Source: DATFVJ01 sp963826515
GTDB taxonomy: Bacteria > Actinomycetota > Actinomycetes > Streptosporangiales > Streptosporangiaceae
Assembly (NCBI GenBank): GCA_963826515.1
Contig: CAWGXI010000018.1
Span: forward strand, 248,001 to 312,000
Direction: 5' to 3'
Length of the DNA: 64,000 nucleotides
Shown here: positions 54,311 to 62,986 of the stretch, in pieces
Layout of the letters: every line of letters starts with the position of its first letter
Numbering within the stretch: the stretch's first letter is position 1
Translations under genes and position numbers: made by a program
The notes under the pieces: model-generated
Databases searched by the model: none
Told to the model about the DNA's origin: nothing
Seen by the model: the letters and a program-made list of their open reading frames with translations, nothing else

Positions 54311-54736
54311 ATGAAGATCAAGATCGTCACGCTCGCAGTAGCGGCGTTCGCCGCGCTCGCGATGTCACTGGCACCAGCACTGGCACCGGCCGCGTCGGCC
54401 GCTGCAACGCCAGTCGCCTACACACAATGGAGCTACAAGGGTGCGCAGGTCAGGCCCGCCTACATCCCGGTGTACATGGGCAACGCCCTGTCCGCGCATA
54501 CCTGGAAGTGGTCGTCCTGGAAGCGCACCTACGCTTACAGCCTGGGCACGCTGCATGTCAACCAGTGTCGGCCGTATTGCGCGGCGGGGCACTACAAGTA
54601 CTACACAGTGGGCGTCACGCTGAGCGCTGTGAAAACGCACGGCGCGACCAAGTACTTCAGCAAGATGGTCCTGAGCTTCTGGGCGAGCGGCAGACACCAC
54701 GTGAACACCTACCACTACAAGGGGATGTGGGGCTGA
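54311..54736 (+). CDS. Small secreted protein, family A
   Basis: A 141-residue exported protein. Residues 1-31 are a clear signal peptide (MKIKIVTLAVAAFAALAMS, then PALAPAASAAA). The mature part is rich in Tyr, Trp, His and Lys: VAYTQWSYKGAQVRPAYIPVY, YAYSLGTLHVNQCRPYCAAGHY, VGVTLSAVKTHGATKYFSKM. A CxxxC pair (CRPYC) probably forms a disulfide. I recognise no named family. ATG 54311 has GGGGGAG upstream. It sits immediately right of the IS256 element and is followed by a good terminator; a related sequence lies on the opposite strand at 54.9-55.2 kb. Confidence 0.75.
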   Translation: MKIKIVTLAVAAFAALAMSLAPALAPAASAAATPVAYTQWSYKGAQVRPAYIPVYMGNALSAHTWKWSSWKRTYAYSLGTLHVNQCRPYCAAGHYKYYTVGVTLSAVKTHGATKYFSKMVLSFWASGRHHVNTYHYKGMWG

Positions 54737-54746
54737 AACCAGCACC

Positions 54747-54780
54747 GCGCCCCGCCTCCTAATAGGCTCAGGCGGGGCGC
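54747..54780 (+). terminator. Intrinsic-like terminator after the secreted protein gene
   Basis: GCGCCCCGCCT and AGGCGGGGCGC pair perfectly (11 bp) around a 12-base loop, 10 bases after the stop codon; it is followed by TCTGCTGTT rather than a T-run. Confidence 0.75.
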
Positions 54781-54938
54781 TCTGCTGTTCAGCGATGCCG
54801 CCCCCCGTCCGCCGCGCCGATTCGGCTCGCGGTCGGCCGCCTCGCGCTTGAGTTTCTGATACTCCCGCCGAACCCTGACCGGCAACCTCGCCGGTGAGAG
54901 CGCCTGCGGGCCGGGCCGGTGGATGGTTAACTACGCGG

Positions 54939-55232
54939 TCACGGCCCACCCTTCCAATATGTATTTGGGCCCCATGCATAGACGTAATTCCTCTGGTGGC
55001 CGTGCCAGTAGCGTAGCGTCAACCTGGAGAAATAGACCTTGCCGTTGTGCGTCTTCGGATTGGACAGCGTGACGCTCGCGGCGTAGTAGTTGTAGTGTCC
55101 GGCTGCGCAGCTTGGTGAGCACTTGTTGACCCAGAGGGTGCCCAGGCTGTAGGCCGACGTTGCCGACCAGTGCGACCAGGCGGAACTCAGCTTCGCCGAC
55201 TTCACCCGAACGAGCCTCGGGCGGGCGAACGC
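54939..55232 (-). pseudogene. Paralogue of the secreted protein, lacking its signal peptide
   Basis: The last 98 codons of a minus-strand frame align with the neighbour at 54311: ARPRLVRVKSAKLSSAWSHW, SATSAYSLGTLWVNKCSPSC, AAGHYNYYAASVTLSNPKTH, KVYFSRLTLRYWHG. The C-x3-C pair is conserved. There is no signal peptide: upstream codons are Arg/Ser-rich and overlap another small gene's frame. It is probably 5' truncated; a cytoplasmic start at GTG 55205 is possible but would leave the disulfide pair inside the cell. Confidence 0.55.
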
Positions 55233-55255
55233 CAGGCTGACTGCCGGGTTCGACC

Positions 55256-55420
55256 TCAATTCCCAGGTTGACCACGGCCTTCCGCGTCCAGCCTGGACCT
55301 TCGCGCCGCCGATTCGATGTCGTGACCTGAGTCCCCGTGTCGTCGCTGCTTCCGGTCGAACATGACTGCCCAGACCAGCAGAGCGACAATTGGGACTAAG
55401 AAGACTAGCAGATAGATCAT
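55256..55420 (-). CDS. Small single-pass membrane protein
   Basis: A 54-residue frame from ATG complement(55420), preceded by AGGAGGGGGATCATA, an excellent ribosome site. Residues 2-20 are a strongly hydrophobic helix (IYLLVFLVPIVALLVWAVM), followed by a charged tail (FDRKQRRHGDSGHD). This is the layout of short stress-related or phage-shock-like membrane peptides, with no assignable function. It ends 24 bases before the start of the secreted paralogue homology and on the same strand, so the two may be one transcript. Confidence 0.6.
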   Translation of the reverse strand: MIYLLVFLVPIVALLVWAVMFDRKQRRHGDSGHDIESAARRSRLDAEGRGQPGN

Positions 55421-56314
55421 TATGATCCCCCTCCTGAAATGTCCTCAGCGTACGCCTCTTTAGGCAGGCCTGCCTACTTCCGGCACTCTGCCTATGCGGA
55501 GACGGACGGAGAGATCCTTCGGAACCACGGGACATGCATGGCTGTCTGGTCAGCTCCGTGGCTGACCTCCTGCGGTAAAGGCCGAAATTCGGGCGGCCTG
55601 TCGAAATTTATGTGGGGTGTCGGCAAGACGCCGGGCGGCAATGCGGCCATCGTGGGCGTCGCCCACGCCGATGGCCTGGCGGGGCCGAGAGCATCAGGGA
55701 CGCCCACGCGGCGCACCTGGACAGCGATCCGGCTCCCTTGACCGAGACCATCCTGGGCGAGGTCAAGAACCCCGTCACCGGCGAAGAATCCGATGCCGTC
55801 GCCACGCCAACGTCACCGTCTCGCTGGGCGGCAGCGGTGCCGATGGCGGCCGCCTGGTGATCGTGAATTCGATGGTGCTGGCGAAAGAGCGTTGAGCAGC
55901 CGGGCAAGACCCGCAGCATCGGGCGACCTACAGCATTGAGGGAACCACCGGAGAACACGACGTTGAGATCTTTTGCAGCCGGGGGCAGAAGCACACACAC
56001 TGCGTGCTCCCGGCAGCGGCTACATCGTGGTTCAGGCAGGTCGCTGCGAATGCGACGGCAACGCGGGCGGGTGCAGCCTCCCCCAGGTCAACTGCGGTAT
56101 GTGCGAGGACGGCACCTGCGCTCGCAGCTCGCAAGCATTTGCTCACAAGGCAATTCCCCGAGAGGTCCGCAAAGACGGGCTCATGGTCCTTCGATTGGGA
56201 CCTGCTCGCGGAGCTACAGGCACACGCCAAGAATGCGCTGGAGCTGGGTTCGTATGGGATCCCGCCCGCCCATCACGGCGCAGGAGATCGAGTCCCCCGC
56301 AGAAAGGTCGGTGT
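55421..56314. other. Degraded region with an unassigned coding relic
   Basis: A plus-strand stretch from about 55600 to 55893 reads in a clearly protein-like way over three frames: GGNAAIVGVAHADGLAG, DAHAAHLDSDPAPLTETILG, EVKNPVTGEESDAVATP and finally GADGGRLVIVNSMVLAKER with a stop. I do not recognise the family; frameshifts show it is broken. The rest shows nothing. Confidence 0.4.
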
Positions 56315-56690
56315 CGTGAACGTCAGCTCCGCAAGTCACGAGCCGGACCCCGACCCCTCCAACAACCGGCGGACCAATCTGCGATGGGACACGCACAAGC
56401 GCAACATTAAGGACCAGGAGGACACACCGACAAGCGCCCGCCGCGACACCACCAGCAGGATGGCACGGGACCGGACGCGCGTCGCGGCGCTGGCCAAGGA
56501 TCTGGCCGCACAGGGGCCCGAGGCCAGAGACCGATGGTGCAGCACACCGCATACCCCGGCCAAGCCGACACGGACCTGCCTCCAATGCGGCGGCCCCACC
56601 CCGGCGAAGCGCAATGCGGCAGCACGCTTTTGCAGTCCCGCCTGTGGCCAGCGGTATCGTGCCGAGCACAGGCCTCCATCGCCGAGGTGA
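56315..56690 (+). pseudogene. HNH endonuclease / zinc-finger remnant
   Basis: The frame contains PDPSNNRRTNLRWDTHKRNI followed by KDQEDTPTS, the N-N...WDTHKxNIxDQ part of an HNH nuclease, but the preceding HRLDG-type strand with the first catalytic histidine is missing. It ends with a separate zinc-finger motif (RTCLQCGGPTPAKRNAAARF, CSPACGQRY). A GTG or ATG start cannot be placed with confidence; the frame extends upstream as low-complexity sequence. I regard it as a degraded mobile-element gene. Confidence 0.45.
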
Positions 56691-56827
56691 TGACCATCCC
56701 GGGACTCCCGTCAACTCGCCACATTCCAGCCCCCCGTGGGCCCAGCCCACGGCCGCAGGATGCCCGCTCCGGGCCTCCGGGTACTGTCCGGCTGTTGATC
56801 CTTGGGGAGATGGAGGGCGATCACAGC

Positions 56828-56877
56828 GTCGCTCTCAGGGCGAGAGGTCGAGGTCGCTCTCAGGGCGAGGGGTCGAG
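56828..56877. repeat. Two-copy 25-bp tandem repeat
   Basis: GTCGCTCTCAGGGCGAGAGG plus TCGAG occurs twice in tandem (56828-56852 and 56853-56877) with one difference. It is non-coding as far as I can see. Confidence 0.75.
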
Positions 56878-56924
56878 GGCCAACCGTACGATCCCGTCAG
56901 CGGTGCTGGTCGAACGGCGCTTCA

Positions 56925-56969
56925 AAACGCACCCCCATCCTCTCCGCGAGCACTGTTGGGGGTGCGTTT
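56925..56969. terminator. 13-bp hairpin
   Basis: AAACGCACCCCCA and TGGGGGTGCGTTT pair perfectly around a 19-base loop. A short T-run closes the right arm and an A-run opens the left, so it can act as a terminator in both directions. It is about 300 bases past the aceE stop (minus strand), with nothing else between. Confidence 0.65.
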
Positions 56970-57275
56970 CAGGCAGCCAGCCTGACGGCGGCGGCGCGGG
57001 CCCCCCTACGTCTCAATGTCTCAGATATGTCCCGGACCCCTTGGCTGAAGGCCCGCTGGGCTGGTCCGCCGTCGCCGCCCTGCCTGACCTGGGCTGCTCC
57101 CCGTTTCCGGGCGTTCTGCTCCCTGCCTGCTCCCCGGAATCCTGAAGCCCCTGCTACGTAAGCACTTCTGGCACCCAGAATCTTGACAACCTGGCAAAAT
57201 CACAAGTAGGGCAAAGCCCCCAGGGCGGGTGGGTCCTGGTTAGACGTTGGTTAGACGATGACTCGATGCGGTTCG
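56970..57275. other. Gene-free stretch at the right edge of the accessory block
   Basis: I see no gene here. It holds the right 21-bp flanking repeat at 57182-57202. Confidence 0.4.
57182..57202 (+). repeat. Right copy of a 21-bp flanking repeat
   Basis: CTTGACAACCTGGCAAAATC (plus A) matches 48235-48255 at 18 of 21 positions, same orientation. Together the copies bracket the accessory block. Confidence 0.4.
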
Positions 57276-60158
57276 TTACCCGGCGGTAAGCGCCTCGCTG
57301 ACGCTGAGATCCAGCTTGTACCTGGCGATGGCCTCGGCGAGCGCCTCGTGCTTGATCTCACCACGCCTGGCCAGCTGGGTCAGGACCGCGAGGGTGACCG
57401 ACTCCGCGTCGACGTGGAAGAACCTGCGCGCAGCGGCCCGCGTGTCCGAGAAGCCGAAGCCGTCCGTGCCGAGCGAGCAGTAAGGGCCGGGCACCCAGCG
57501 GGCGATCTGATCGGGCACCGCGCGGATCCAGTCACTGACGGCGATGAACGGCCCCGGCTCACCGTCGAGCGTCCGGGTCAGGTACGGCGCCCGCTGCTCG
57601 CCATCCGGATGGAGGAGATTCCACTCCTCGCAGGCGATCGCGTCCCTGCGCAGCTCGGTCCACGAGGTCGCCGACCACACATCCGCTGCCACGTTCCAGT
57701 CCTCGGCGAGCAGTCGCTGCGCGTCCAGGGCAAAGCGAAGCGCCACTCCCGAAGCCAGAATGTGCGCGCGCGGCCGTTCGGCTGACTGGTCATCAGCCTG
57801 CGCGGGCGCGGTGCCGGCTGGCGCGTCCGCGGCCGCTCCGCTGCCCGCCAGTGCTGGCCGGGGGGGACGACCGCCCGCGGGCTCCCCGCTGTTACCTGTG
57901 CGCGCGGGGCTGTATCTGTACAGGCCCTTGAGAATGCCCTCCTTGAGGGCGGCGCGCCCGCCGGGGTAGTCCGCGGGCTGCGCGGGCTGGACGTACGGCT
58001 CGTTGTAGACGGTGAGGTAGTAGAAGATGTTCTCGCCGTCCGGGTGCTCCTCGGCGGGGGAGTACATGCGGCGCAGCGCGTCCTCGACGATGTAGCCGAT
58101 CTCGAACGCCCAGGCGGGATCGTAGGCGACGCACGCCGGGCTGACCGAGGCGAGCAGCGGCGAGTGCCCGTCGTTGTGCTGCAGGCCCTCACCGGTCAGC
58201 GTGGTGCGGCCGGCCGTCGCGCCGAGCAGGAAACCACGGCCGAGCTGGTCGCCGAACGCCCACATCATGTCGCCGGTGCGCTGCCAGCCGAACATCGAGT
58301 AGAAGACGTAGACCGGGATCATGTGCGTGCCGTGGGTCGCGTACGAGGTGCCCGCGGCGATCACCGACCCCATCGCCCCAGCCTCGCTGATGCCCTCGTG
58401 CAGGATCTGGCCGTCGGTGGCTTCCTTGTAGGACAGCAGCAGGTTGCGGTCCACCGCGTCGTAGGTCTGGCCGTACGGCGAGTAGATCTTCGCGGTCGGG
58501 AACAGCGAGTCCATGCCGAAGGTGCGCGCCTCGTCGGGAATGATCGGCACGAACCTGGCGCCGATGTCCGGGTTCTTCATCAGGTCCTTTAGCAGCCGGA
58601 CGAAGGCCATCGTGGTGGCGACGGGCTGCCTGCCCGACCCCTTCGTGAGATCGGCGTACGGGCCCGCGGCTGGCTCGGCGGCGGGCAGCTTCAGCGGCTT
58701 GGCCCTGACCACCCGCCTCGGCAGGTAGCCGCCGAGGGCGGCGCGGCGCTCGCGCATGTACTCGATCTCGTCCGAGTCCTCGCCCGGGTGGTAGTACGGC
58801 GGCAGGTCCGCTTCAAGTGCGGCGTCGGGGATGGGCAGGTAGAGACGGTCGCGGAACTCCTTCAGTTCGGCCTTGGTGAGCTTCTTCATCTGATGTGTCG
58901 CGTTGCGTGCCTCGAAGTCCTTGCCGAGCGTCCAGCCCTTGATGGTGTGGGTGAGGATCACGGTCGGCTGCCCGACGTGCTCGCGCGCGGCCTTGAACGC
59001 GGCATAGACCTTGTGGTAGTCGTGGCCGCCGCGGGACAGCTTGCGCAGGTCGTCGTCGGACAGATACTCGACCATTTTGCGCAGCCGCGGGTCGTCGCCG
59101 AAGAAGTTCTCGCGGATGTACTCGCCGGTTTCCACGCCGTAGGTCTGGAACTGGCCGTCGGGCGTGGTGTTCATCTTGTTGACGAGCACGCCGTCCACGT
59201 CCAGCGCGAGCAACGGGTCCCAGTCACGGCCCCAGATGACCTTGATGACGTTCCAGCCCGCGCCGCGGAAAAAAGCCTCGAGTTCCTGGATGATCTTCCC
59301 GTTGCCGCGTACCGGGCCGTCGAGACGCTGCAGGTTGCAGTTGATCACGAAGGTCAGGTTGTCGAGTTCCTCGCGGGCGGCCACCCCGATCGCGCCGAGC
59401 ACCTCGGGCTCGTCGGTCTCACCGTCGCCGAGGAACGCCCATACATGCGAGCGGCTCGTGTCCCTGAGCTGGCGCGAGAGGAGGTAGCGGTTGAAACGGG
59501 CCTGATAGATCGCGTCGATCGCGCCGAGGCCCATCGAGACCGTGGGGAACTCCCAGAAGCCGGGCATCAGGCGGGGATGCGGATACGACGGCAGCCCGCC
59601 GCCCCGGTGCGAAAGCTCCTGGCGGAAACCGTCAAGCTGGTGTTCGGTGAGCCTGCCCTCGAGCATGGCGCGTGCGTAGATGCCCGGCGCGGCGTGGCCC
59701 TGGATGAAGACCTGGTCGCCGGACTCGCCATGATCCTTGCCGTGGAAGAAATGATTGAAGCCCACCTCGTACAGGCTTGCCGCGGACGCATAGGTCGCGA
59801 TGTGGCCGCCGACGCCAAGTCCTGGCCGGTTCGCCCGTGACACCATGACGGCCGCGTTCCATCTGATGTAGGCGCGGATCCGCCGCTCCACGTACTCGTC
59901 ACCCGGGAACCACGGCTCGCGCTCCGGCGGGATCGTGTTGATGTAGTCGGTGCTGCGCAGGCCGGGCACGCCGACCTGCTGTTCGCGTGCGGCCTCGAGC
60001 AGGCGGAGCATGAGGTACCTGGCTCGTCCCCGGCCGTGGGTCCGCACGACCGAGCTGAACGAGTCAAGCCACTCCCGCGTCTCGTCGGGGTCGACATCGG
60101 GCATTTGGGTGGGCAGCCCATCCGAGATGATCGAGAATCGCTGGGGTCCTGAAGCCAC
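57276..60158 (-). CDS. aceE: Pyruvate dehydrogenase E1 component, homodimeric
   Basis: The thiamine-diphosphate subunit that decarboxylates pyruvate in the pyruvate dehydrogenase complex. At 960 residues it is slightly longer than relatives (about 900-920). Landmarks are RARYLMLRLLEAAREQQVGVP, GVGGHIATYASAASLYEVGFNHFF, the thiamine motif region WAFLGDGETDEPE with NLTFVINCNLQRLDGPVRGN, and the C-terminal GFSDTRAAARRFFHVDAESV. The start is GTG at complement(60158), because VASGPQRFSIISDGLPTQ aligns with known N-termini; upstream codons do not. About 35 Pro/Ala/Gly-rich residues are inserted at nucleotides 57780-57900 between YRYSPA and ILASGVALR. E2 and E3 genes are not in the window. It is divergent from the DUF1918 gene. 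Confidence 0.95.
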   Translation of the reverse strand: MASGPQRFSIISDGLPTQMPDVDPDETREWLDSFSSVVRTHGRGRARYLMLRLLEAAREQQVGVPGLRSTDYINTIPPEREPWFPGDEYVERRIRAYIRWNAAVMVSRANRPGLGVGGHIATYASAASLYEVGFNHFFHGKDHGESGDQVFIQGHAAPGIYARAMLEGRLTEHQLDGFRQELSHRGGGLPSYPHPRLMPGFWEFPTVSMGLGAIDAIYQARFNRYLLSRQLRDTSRSHVWAFLGDGETDEPEVLGAIGVAAREELDNLTFVINCNLQRLDGPVRGNGKIIQELEAFFRGAGWNVIKVIWGRDWDPLLALDVDGVLVNKMNTTPDGQFQTYGVETGEYIRENFFGDDPRLRKMVEYLSDDDLRKLSRGGHDYHKVYAAFKAAREHVGQPTVILTHTIKGWTLGKDFEARNATHQMKKLTKAELKEFRDRLYLPIPDAALEADLPPYYHPGEDSDEIEYMRERRAALGGYLPRRVVRAKPLKLPAAEPAAGPYADLTKGSGRQPVATTMAFVRLLKDLMKNPDIGARFVPIIPDEARTFGMDSLFPTAKIYSPYGQTYDAVDRNLLLSYKEATDGQILHEGISEAGAMGSVIAAGTSYATHGTHMIPVYVFYSMFGWQRTGDMMWAFGDQLGRGFLLGATAGRTTLTGEGLQHNDGHSPLLASVSPACVAYDPAWAFEIGYIVEDALRRMYSPAEEHPDGENIFYYLTVYNEPYVQPAQPADYPGGRAALKEGILKGLYRYSPARTGNSGEPAGGRPPRPALAGSGAAADAPAGTAPAQADDQSAERPRAHILASGVALRFALDAQRLLAEDWNVAADVWSATSWTELRRDAIACEEWNLLHPDGEQRAPYLTRTLDGEPGPFIAVSDWIRAVPDQIARWVPGPYCSLGTDGFGFSDTRAAARRFFHVDAESVTLAVLTQLARRGEIKHEALAEAIARYKLDLSVSEALTAG

Positions 60159-60617
60159 AGGTTCGTTCGCCTTCCAAGATTGTTGGGGCCGGGCACTCGC
60201 AGGCGGACTGTTGGTCCAAACCAATCGTCGTACCAGGGGCGGAAAAACGCATCTCTACCCCTGGGTAACCGCAGTTGGAGCGACCGCTGGCCGCTGCGGG
60301 CGCACCCGCCACTGCGCACGGCTGTGGCACGTGCGCCCGGCTGATTCTGGCGGTCGCTGCGGGCGCACCAATGCGGTATCTCCACGCTACCCGCGCGGCA
60401 GGTCCTTGCTGCGTGTGACGGGTTTCGCCCGCGGCGGAACTGCCATCTGGCGGCGCGGCGCCCGCACAGTGAAGCGGGCCCTTCGTCCCCTTTGCTGGTA
60501 GGTTGCGCCGTGCCACGCTGAGGTATTCGAAAGGGTAGGAGGCCTGACCCTGGTATCGGATACTCGGGACACGGGTAGGACGCCCGGCAGTACGGGCTTC
60601 ATCGGAAGGGGGTCGGC
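60159..60617. other. Divergent promoter region of aceE and DUF1918 genes
   Basis: I see no gene here. A 15-bp direct repeat CGCTGCGGGCGCACC occurs at 60292-60306 and 60355-60369 (63-base period) and may be a regulator site. GGAAGG before the aceE start is its ribosome site. Confidence 0.45.
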
Positions 60618-60809
60618 ATGCAGGCGACTGTGGGAGACAGGCTGCACGTGCACGGCAACATCGTGGGCTCCCCGGATCGCTCCGGGGAGATCGTCGAAAT
60701 CAAGGGATCAAGCGGGGAGCCGCCCTACCTCGTGCGGTTCGACGACGGGCACACCACGCTCGTCTTCCCCGGCCCTGACGCGGTGATTGAGCCGGTTGGC
60801 AGCCATTGA
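60618..60809 (+). CDS. DUF1918 domain protein
   Basis: A 63-residue protein of the DUF1918 family: QATVGDRLHVHGNIVGSPDR, SGEIVEIKGSSGEPPYLVRF and DDGHTTLVFPGPDAVIEPV. The fold is a small SH3-like beta barrel; the role is unknown. The length is the family norm. ATG 60618 has GGAAGGGGG upstream. It is divergent from aceE and followed by the repeat region and yjbQ. Confidence 0.88.
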   Translation: MQATVGDRLHVHGNIVGSPDRSGEIVEIKGSSGEPPYLVRFDDGHTTLVFPGPDAVIEPVGSH

Positions 60810-61015
60810 CGCTGGTGCATCCGGATGGTTCAGGTGGAGCGTGGCGGCGGCGTACCGCCCCCTCCGGCGGCGGAGGATGCCCGCGGGAGCCGTTCGGCAT
60901 CTGGGTTCGCCCGGCCGGCGGTGCCGGCCGGGGGCGCGGGAGCCGCCGCTGCGCTGAAGTGGCCCCAAGTAAAGCCCGGTCCGGTGAAGCCCCGCCCGGT
61001 GATGCCGGGCCCAAT

Positions 61016-61105
61016 GAGGCCCGGCACCGTGAGGCCCGGCACCGTGAGGCCCGGCACCGTGAGGCCCGGCACCGTGAGGCCCGGCGCCGTGAGGCCGGGC
61101 ACTGA
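61016..61105 (+). repeat. 15-bp minisatellite encoding an R-P-G-T-V pentapeptide
   Basis: Five tandem units of GAGGCCCGGCACCGT (61016-61090; the fifth has one change), then a partial sixth. The unit length is a multiple of three and lies in frame with the downstream YjbQ gene, so an upstream start would add an (RPGTV)n tail. Similar but more diverged units extend upstream to about 60975. Confidence 0.8.
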
Positions 61106-61124
61106 AGTTCGGTATGAAGTCGGT

Positions 61125-61535
61125 ATGAAGACTGACGTGATCGAGGTGCACACCGGTGGACGCGAGGCCGTCCACGACATCACGGGCGCGTGCGAGGAAT
61201 TCGCCCGCGAAATGTCCGGGGGAGGTGATGGGCTGCTGCACGTGTTCGTGCCGCATGCCACGGCGGGGGTGGCGCTGATTGAACTCGGCGCGGGAAGCGA
61301 CCGGGATCTGCTTGCCGCACTAGGTGAACTGCTCCCGGCCTCGAACCGGTGGGCGCACGCTCATGGCTCACCTGGCCATGGGCGTTCACACGTGCTCCCC
61401 GCCCTCGTGGCGCCTTACGCCACGCTTCCGGTTATCGGGGGCAGGCTGGCGCTCGGAACGTGGCAGTCGGTGGCACTTGTAGACCTAAACGCGGACAATC
61501 CGGAACGCCATGTGCGGCTCTCGTATCTCGGCTAG
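61125..61535 (+). CDS. YjbQ/UPF0047 family protein
   Basis: A 136-residue protein of the YjbQ family (secondary thiamine-phosphate synthase activity reported for relatives). It shows HVFVPHATAGVALIELGAG, RWAHAHGSPGHGRSHVLPAL and LPVIGGRLALGTWQSVALVDL; the family histidines in the H-x-T/A-AGV and H-G-S/P regions are kept. The Cys-free core of about 135 residues is normal from ATG 61125. The open frame, however, extends upstream to about 60825 through the RPGTV repeats, so a longer form of up to 236 residues cannot be excluded. It lies between the DUF1918 and DUF3052 genes. Confidence 0.85.
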   Translation: MKTDVIEVHTGGREAVHDITGACEEFAREMSGGGDGLLHVFVPHATAGVALIELGAGSDRDLLAALGELLPASNRWAHAHGSPGHGRSHVLPALVAPYATLPVIGGRLALGTWQSVALVDLNADNPERHVRLSYLG

Positions 61536-61755
61536 TTGCCGTACGCGGTATACCGCCGCCGTCTGTGGAAGCCGGTCGGCGGCGCGGTTCGGGCTGGTTT
61601 TCTATCGCGTCCGGTATTGCCACTTGCGCGCCGGGCCGACCCAGTGTGGACTATCCGAGCAAGTAGTGCCGTCGCTACGGCCGCCGTCGCGGGTGACCGG
61701 AATCGGTGTCCGCGGCTGGGCGGTTAGAGCGGGAAAGGTTGCGAGGAGGACGTAA

Positions 61756-62184
61756 GTGAGCGCGACCGCGGGCCAGACGCAAGGTCAACGTGGCCTGGCC
61801 GAGCAGCTCGGGATTAAACCGGGCCAGGTGGTGCAGGAAATCGGCTACGACGACGACTGCGACGAGAGGCTGCGCGACGCCGTATCCGGCGTCGAAGCAG
61901 TAGAGCTTGTCGACGAGGACTACGAGGATGTGGTTGACGTCGTCATGCTCTGGTGGCGGGATGGGGACGGTGATCTTGTCGACGCGCTCGTCGACGCGCT
62001 CACCCCCCTGACCGACGGGGGTTACATCTGGCTGCTCACGCCGAAGGCGGGCCGGGATGGCCACGTCGAGCCCAGTGACATCGGCGAGGCGGCGCCCACC
62101 GCGGGCCTGTCCCAGACAAGCAGCGTGAGCGCTGCCCGCGACTGGTCGGGCAGCCGCCTTGTCGCACCAAAGGCGCGGCGCTGA
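61756..62184 (+). CDS. DUF3052 family protein
   Basis: A 142-residue acidic protein of the actinobacterial DUF3052 family: GLAEQLGIKPGQVVQEIGYDDD, CDERLRDAVSGVEAVELVDED, DVVMLWWRDGDGDLVDAL, GGYIWLLTPKAGRDG and TSSVSAARDWSGSRLVAPK. It is usually next to aceE, as here. Function is not established. The start is GTG at 61756 with GAGGAGGACGTAA upstream. Confidence 0.92.
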   Translation: MSATAGQTQGQRGLAEQLGIKPGQVVQEIGYDDDCDERLRDAVSGVEAVELVDEDYEDVVDVVMLWWRDGDGDLVDALVDALTPLTDGGYIWLLTPKAGRDGHVEPSDIGEAAPTAGLSQTSSVSAARDWSGSRLVAPKARR

Positions 62185-62466
62185 ACGGCCGGCTGGCGCC
62201 AGCGGCGGCCGCGGTATCGGCCGTGACGGCTGGCGCCAGCCGACGCTGTTACCTGATCGTGTGTTCCGCGGTCGGGCAGCGAATCGGTGGCAGACTTGAC
62301 TGGTGGGAACCGGCGCGGGCCGGGCCGGACGGGACTGGCGCGGGCCGGGCCGGAGGGCAACCCGAGGACAATGGAAACCTGGGCGATGCCGGCCAGGTTC
62401 CCACCTGCAGACCCGGCGGTGACGCTCGGGCGAGCACCCCTAGGACTTCGTCGGAAGGATCCGCAC

Positions 62467-62928
62467 ATGGCGGTCGATGTCGGTCAGCAGGCCCCCGGCT
62501 TCGAACTGAAGGACCAGCACGGCAGCCCGGTTAAGCTGTCGGATTTCCGCGGCACGAAGCACGTTGTGCTCGTCTTCTACCCGCTCGCGTTCAGCCGCGT
62601 GTGCAGCGGCGAACTTTGCGCTTTGCGCGACGACTTCCCTGAACGCTCCCGTGACGACGTGCAGCTGCTGGCGGTGTCGGTGGACTCCAAGTATGCACAG
62701 CGTGTCTGGTCAGATCGGGAGAATTTCGGCTTTGTCCTGCTGTCTGATTTCTGGCCGCACGGGTCGGTGGCAAAATCGTACGGGGTGCTTGACGAGAACA
62801 CGGGCGTCGCGACCCGCGGAACCTTCATCATCGACAAGGACGGCGTCGTGCGGTGGAAGGTCGTCAACCCGATCCCGCAGGCGCGCGACCTCGCCGAGTA
62901 CCAGAAGGTGCTCGCGGGGCTTGGGTAA
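62467..62928 (+). CDS. Peroxiredoxin, AhpE type
   Basis: A 153-residue thiol peroxidase with the peroxidatic cysteine in VFYPLAFSRVCSGELCALRDD. The canonical PxxxTxxC reads P-L-A-F-S-R-V-C, with Ser in place of Thr. A second cysteine lies three residues later in ELC. The conserved Arg is in RGTFIIDKDGVVRWKV. The length fits AhpE-type peroxiredoxins. It detoxifies peroxides using mycoredoxin or similar donors (family knowledge). ATG 62467 is preceded by GGAAGGATCC. The upstream 180 bp contain a 17-bp GC-rich duplication (GCGCGGGCCGGGCCGGA at two places). In Streptomyces the homologue also lies near DUF3052. Confidence 0.92.
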   Translation: MAVDVGQQAPGFELKDQHGSPVKLSDFRGTKHVVLVFYPLAFSRVCSGELCALRDDFPERSRDDVQLLAVSVDSKYAQRVWSDRENFGFVLLSDFWPHGSVAKSYGVLDENTGVATRGTFIIDKDGVVRWKVVNPIPQARDLAEYQKVLAGLG

Positions 62929-62986
62929 CCACAGCGGCCGCCGGGACCGGCGGCCGCCGATCACTAATCGCGGAGGATCTCCGGCG

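Noticed and set aside
61016..61105. CRISPR array
   Set aside because: The 15-bp units are contiguous without spacers, so this is a minisatellite; no cas genes are present.
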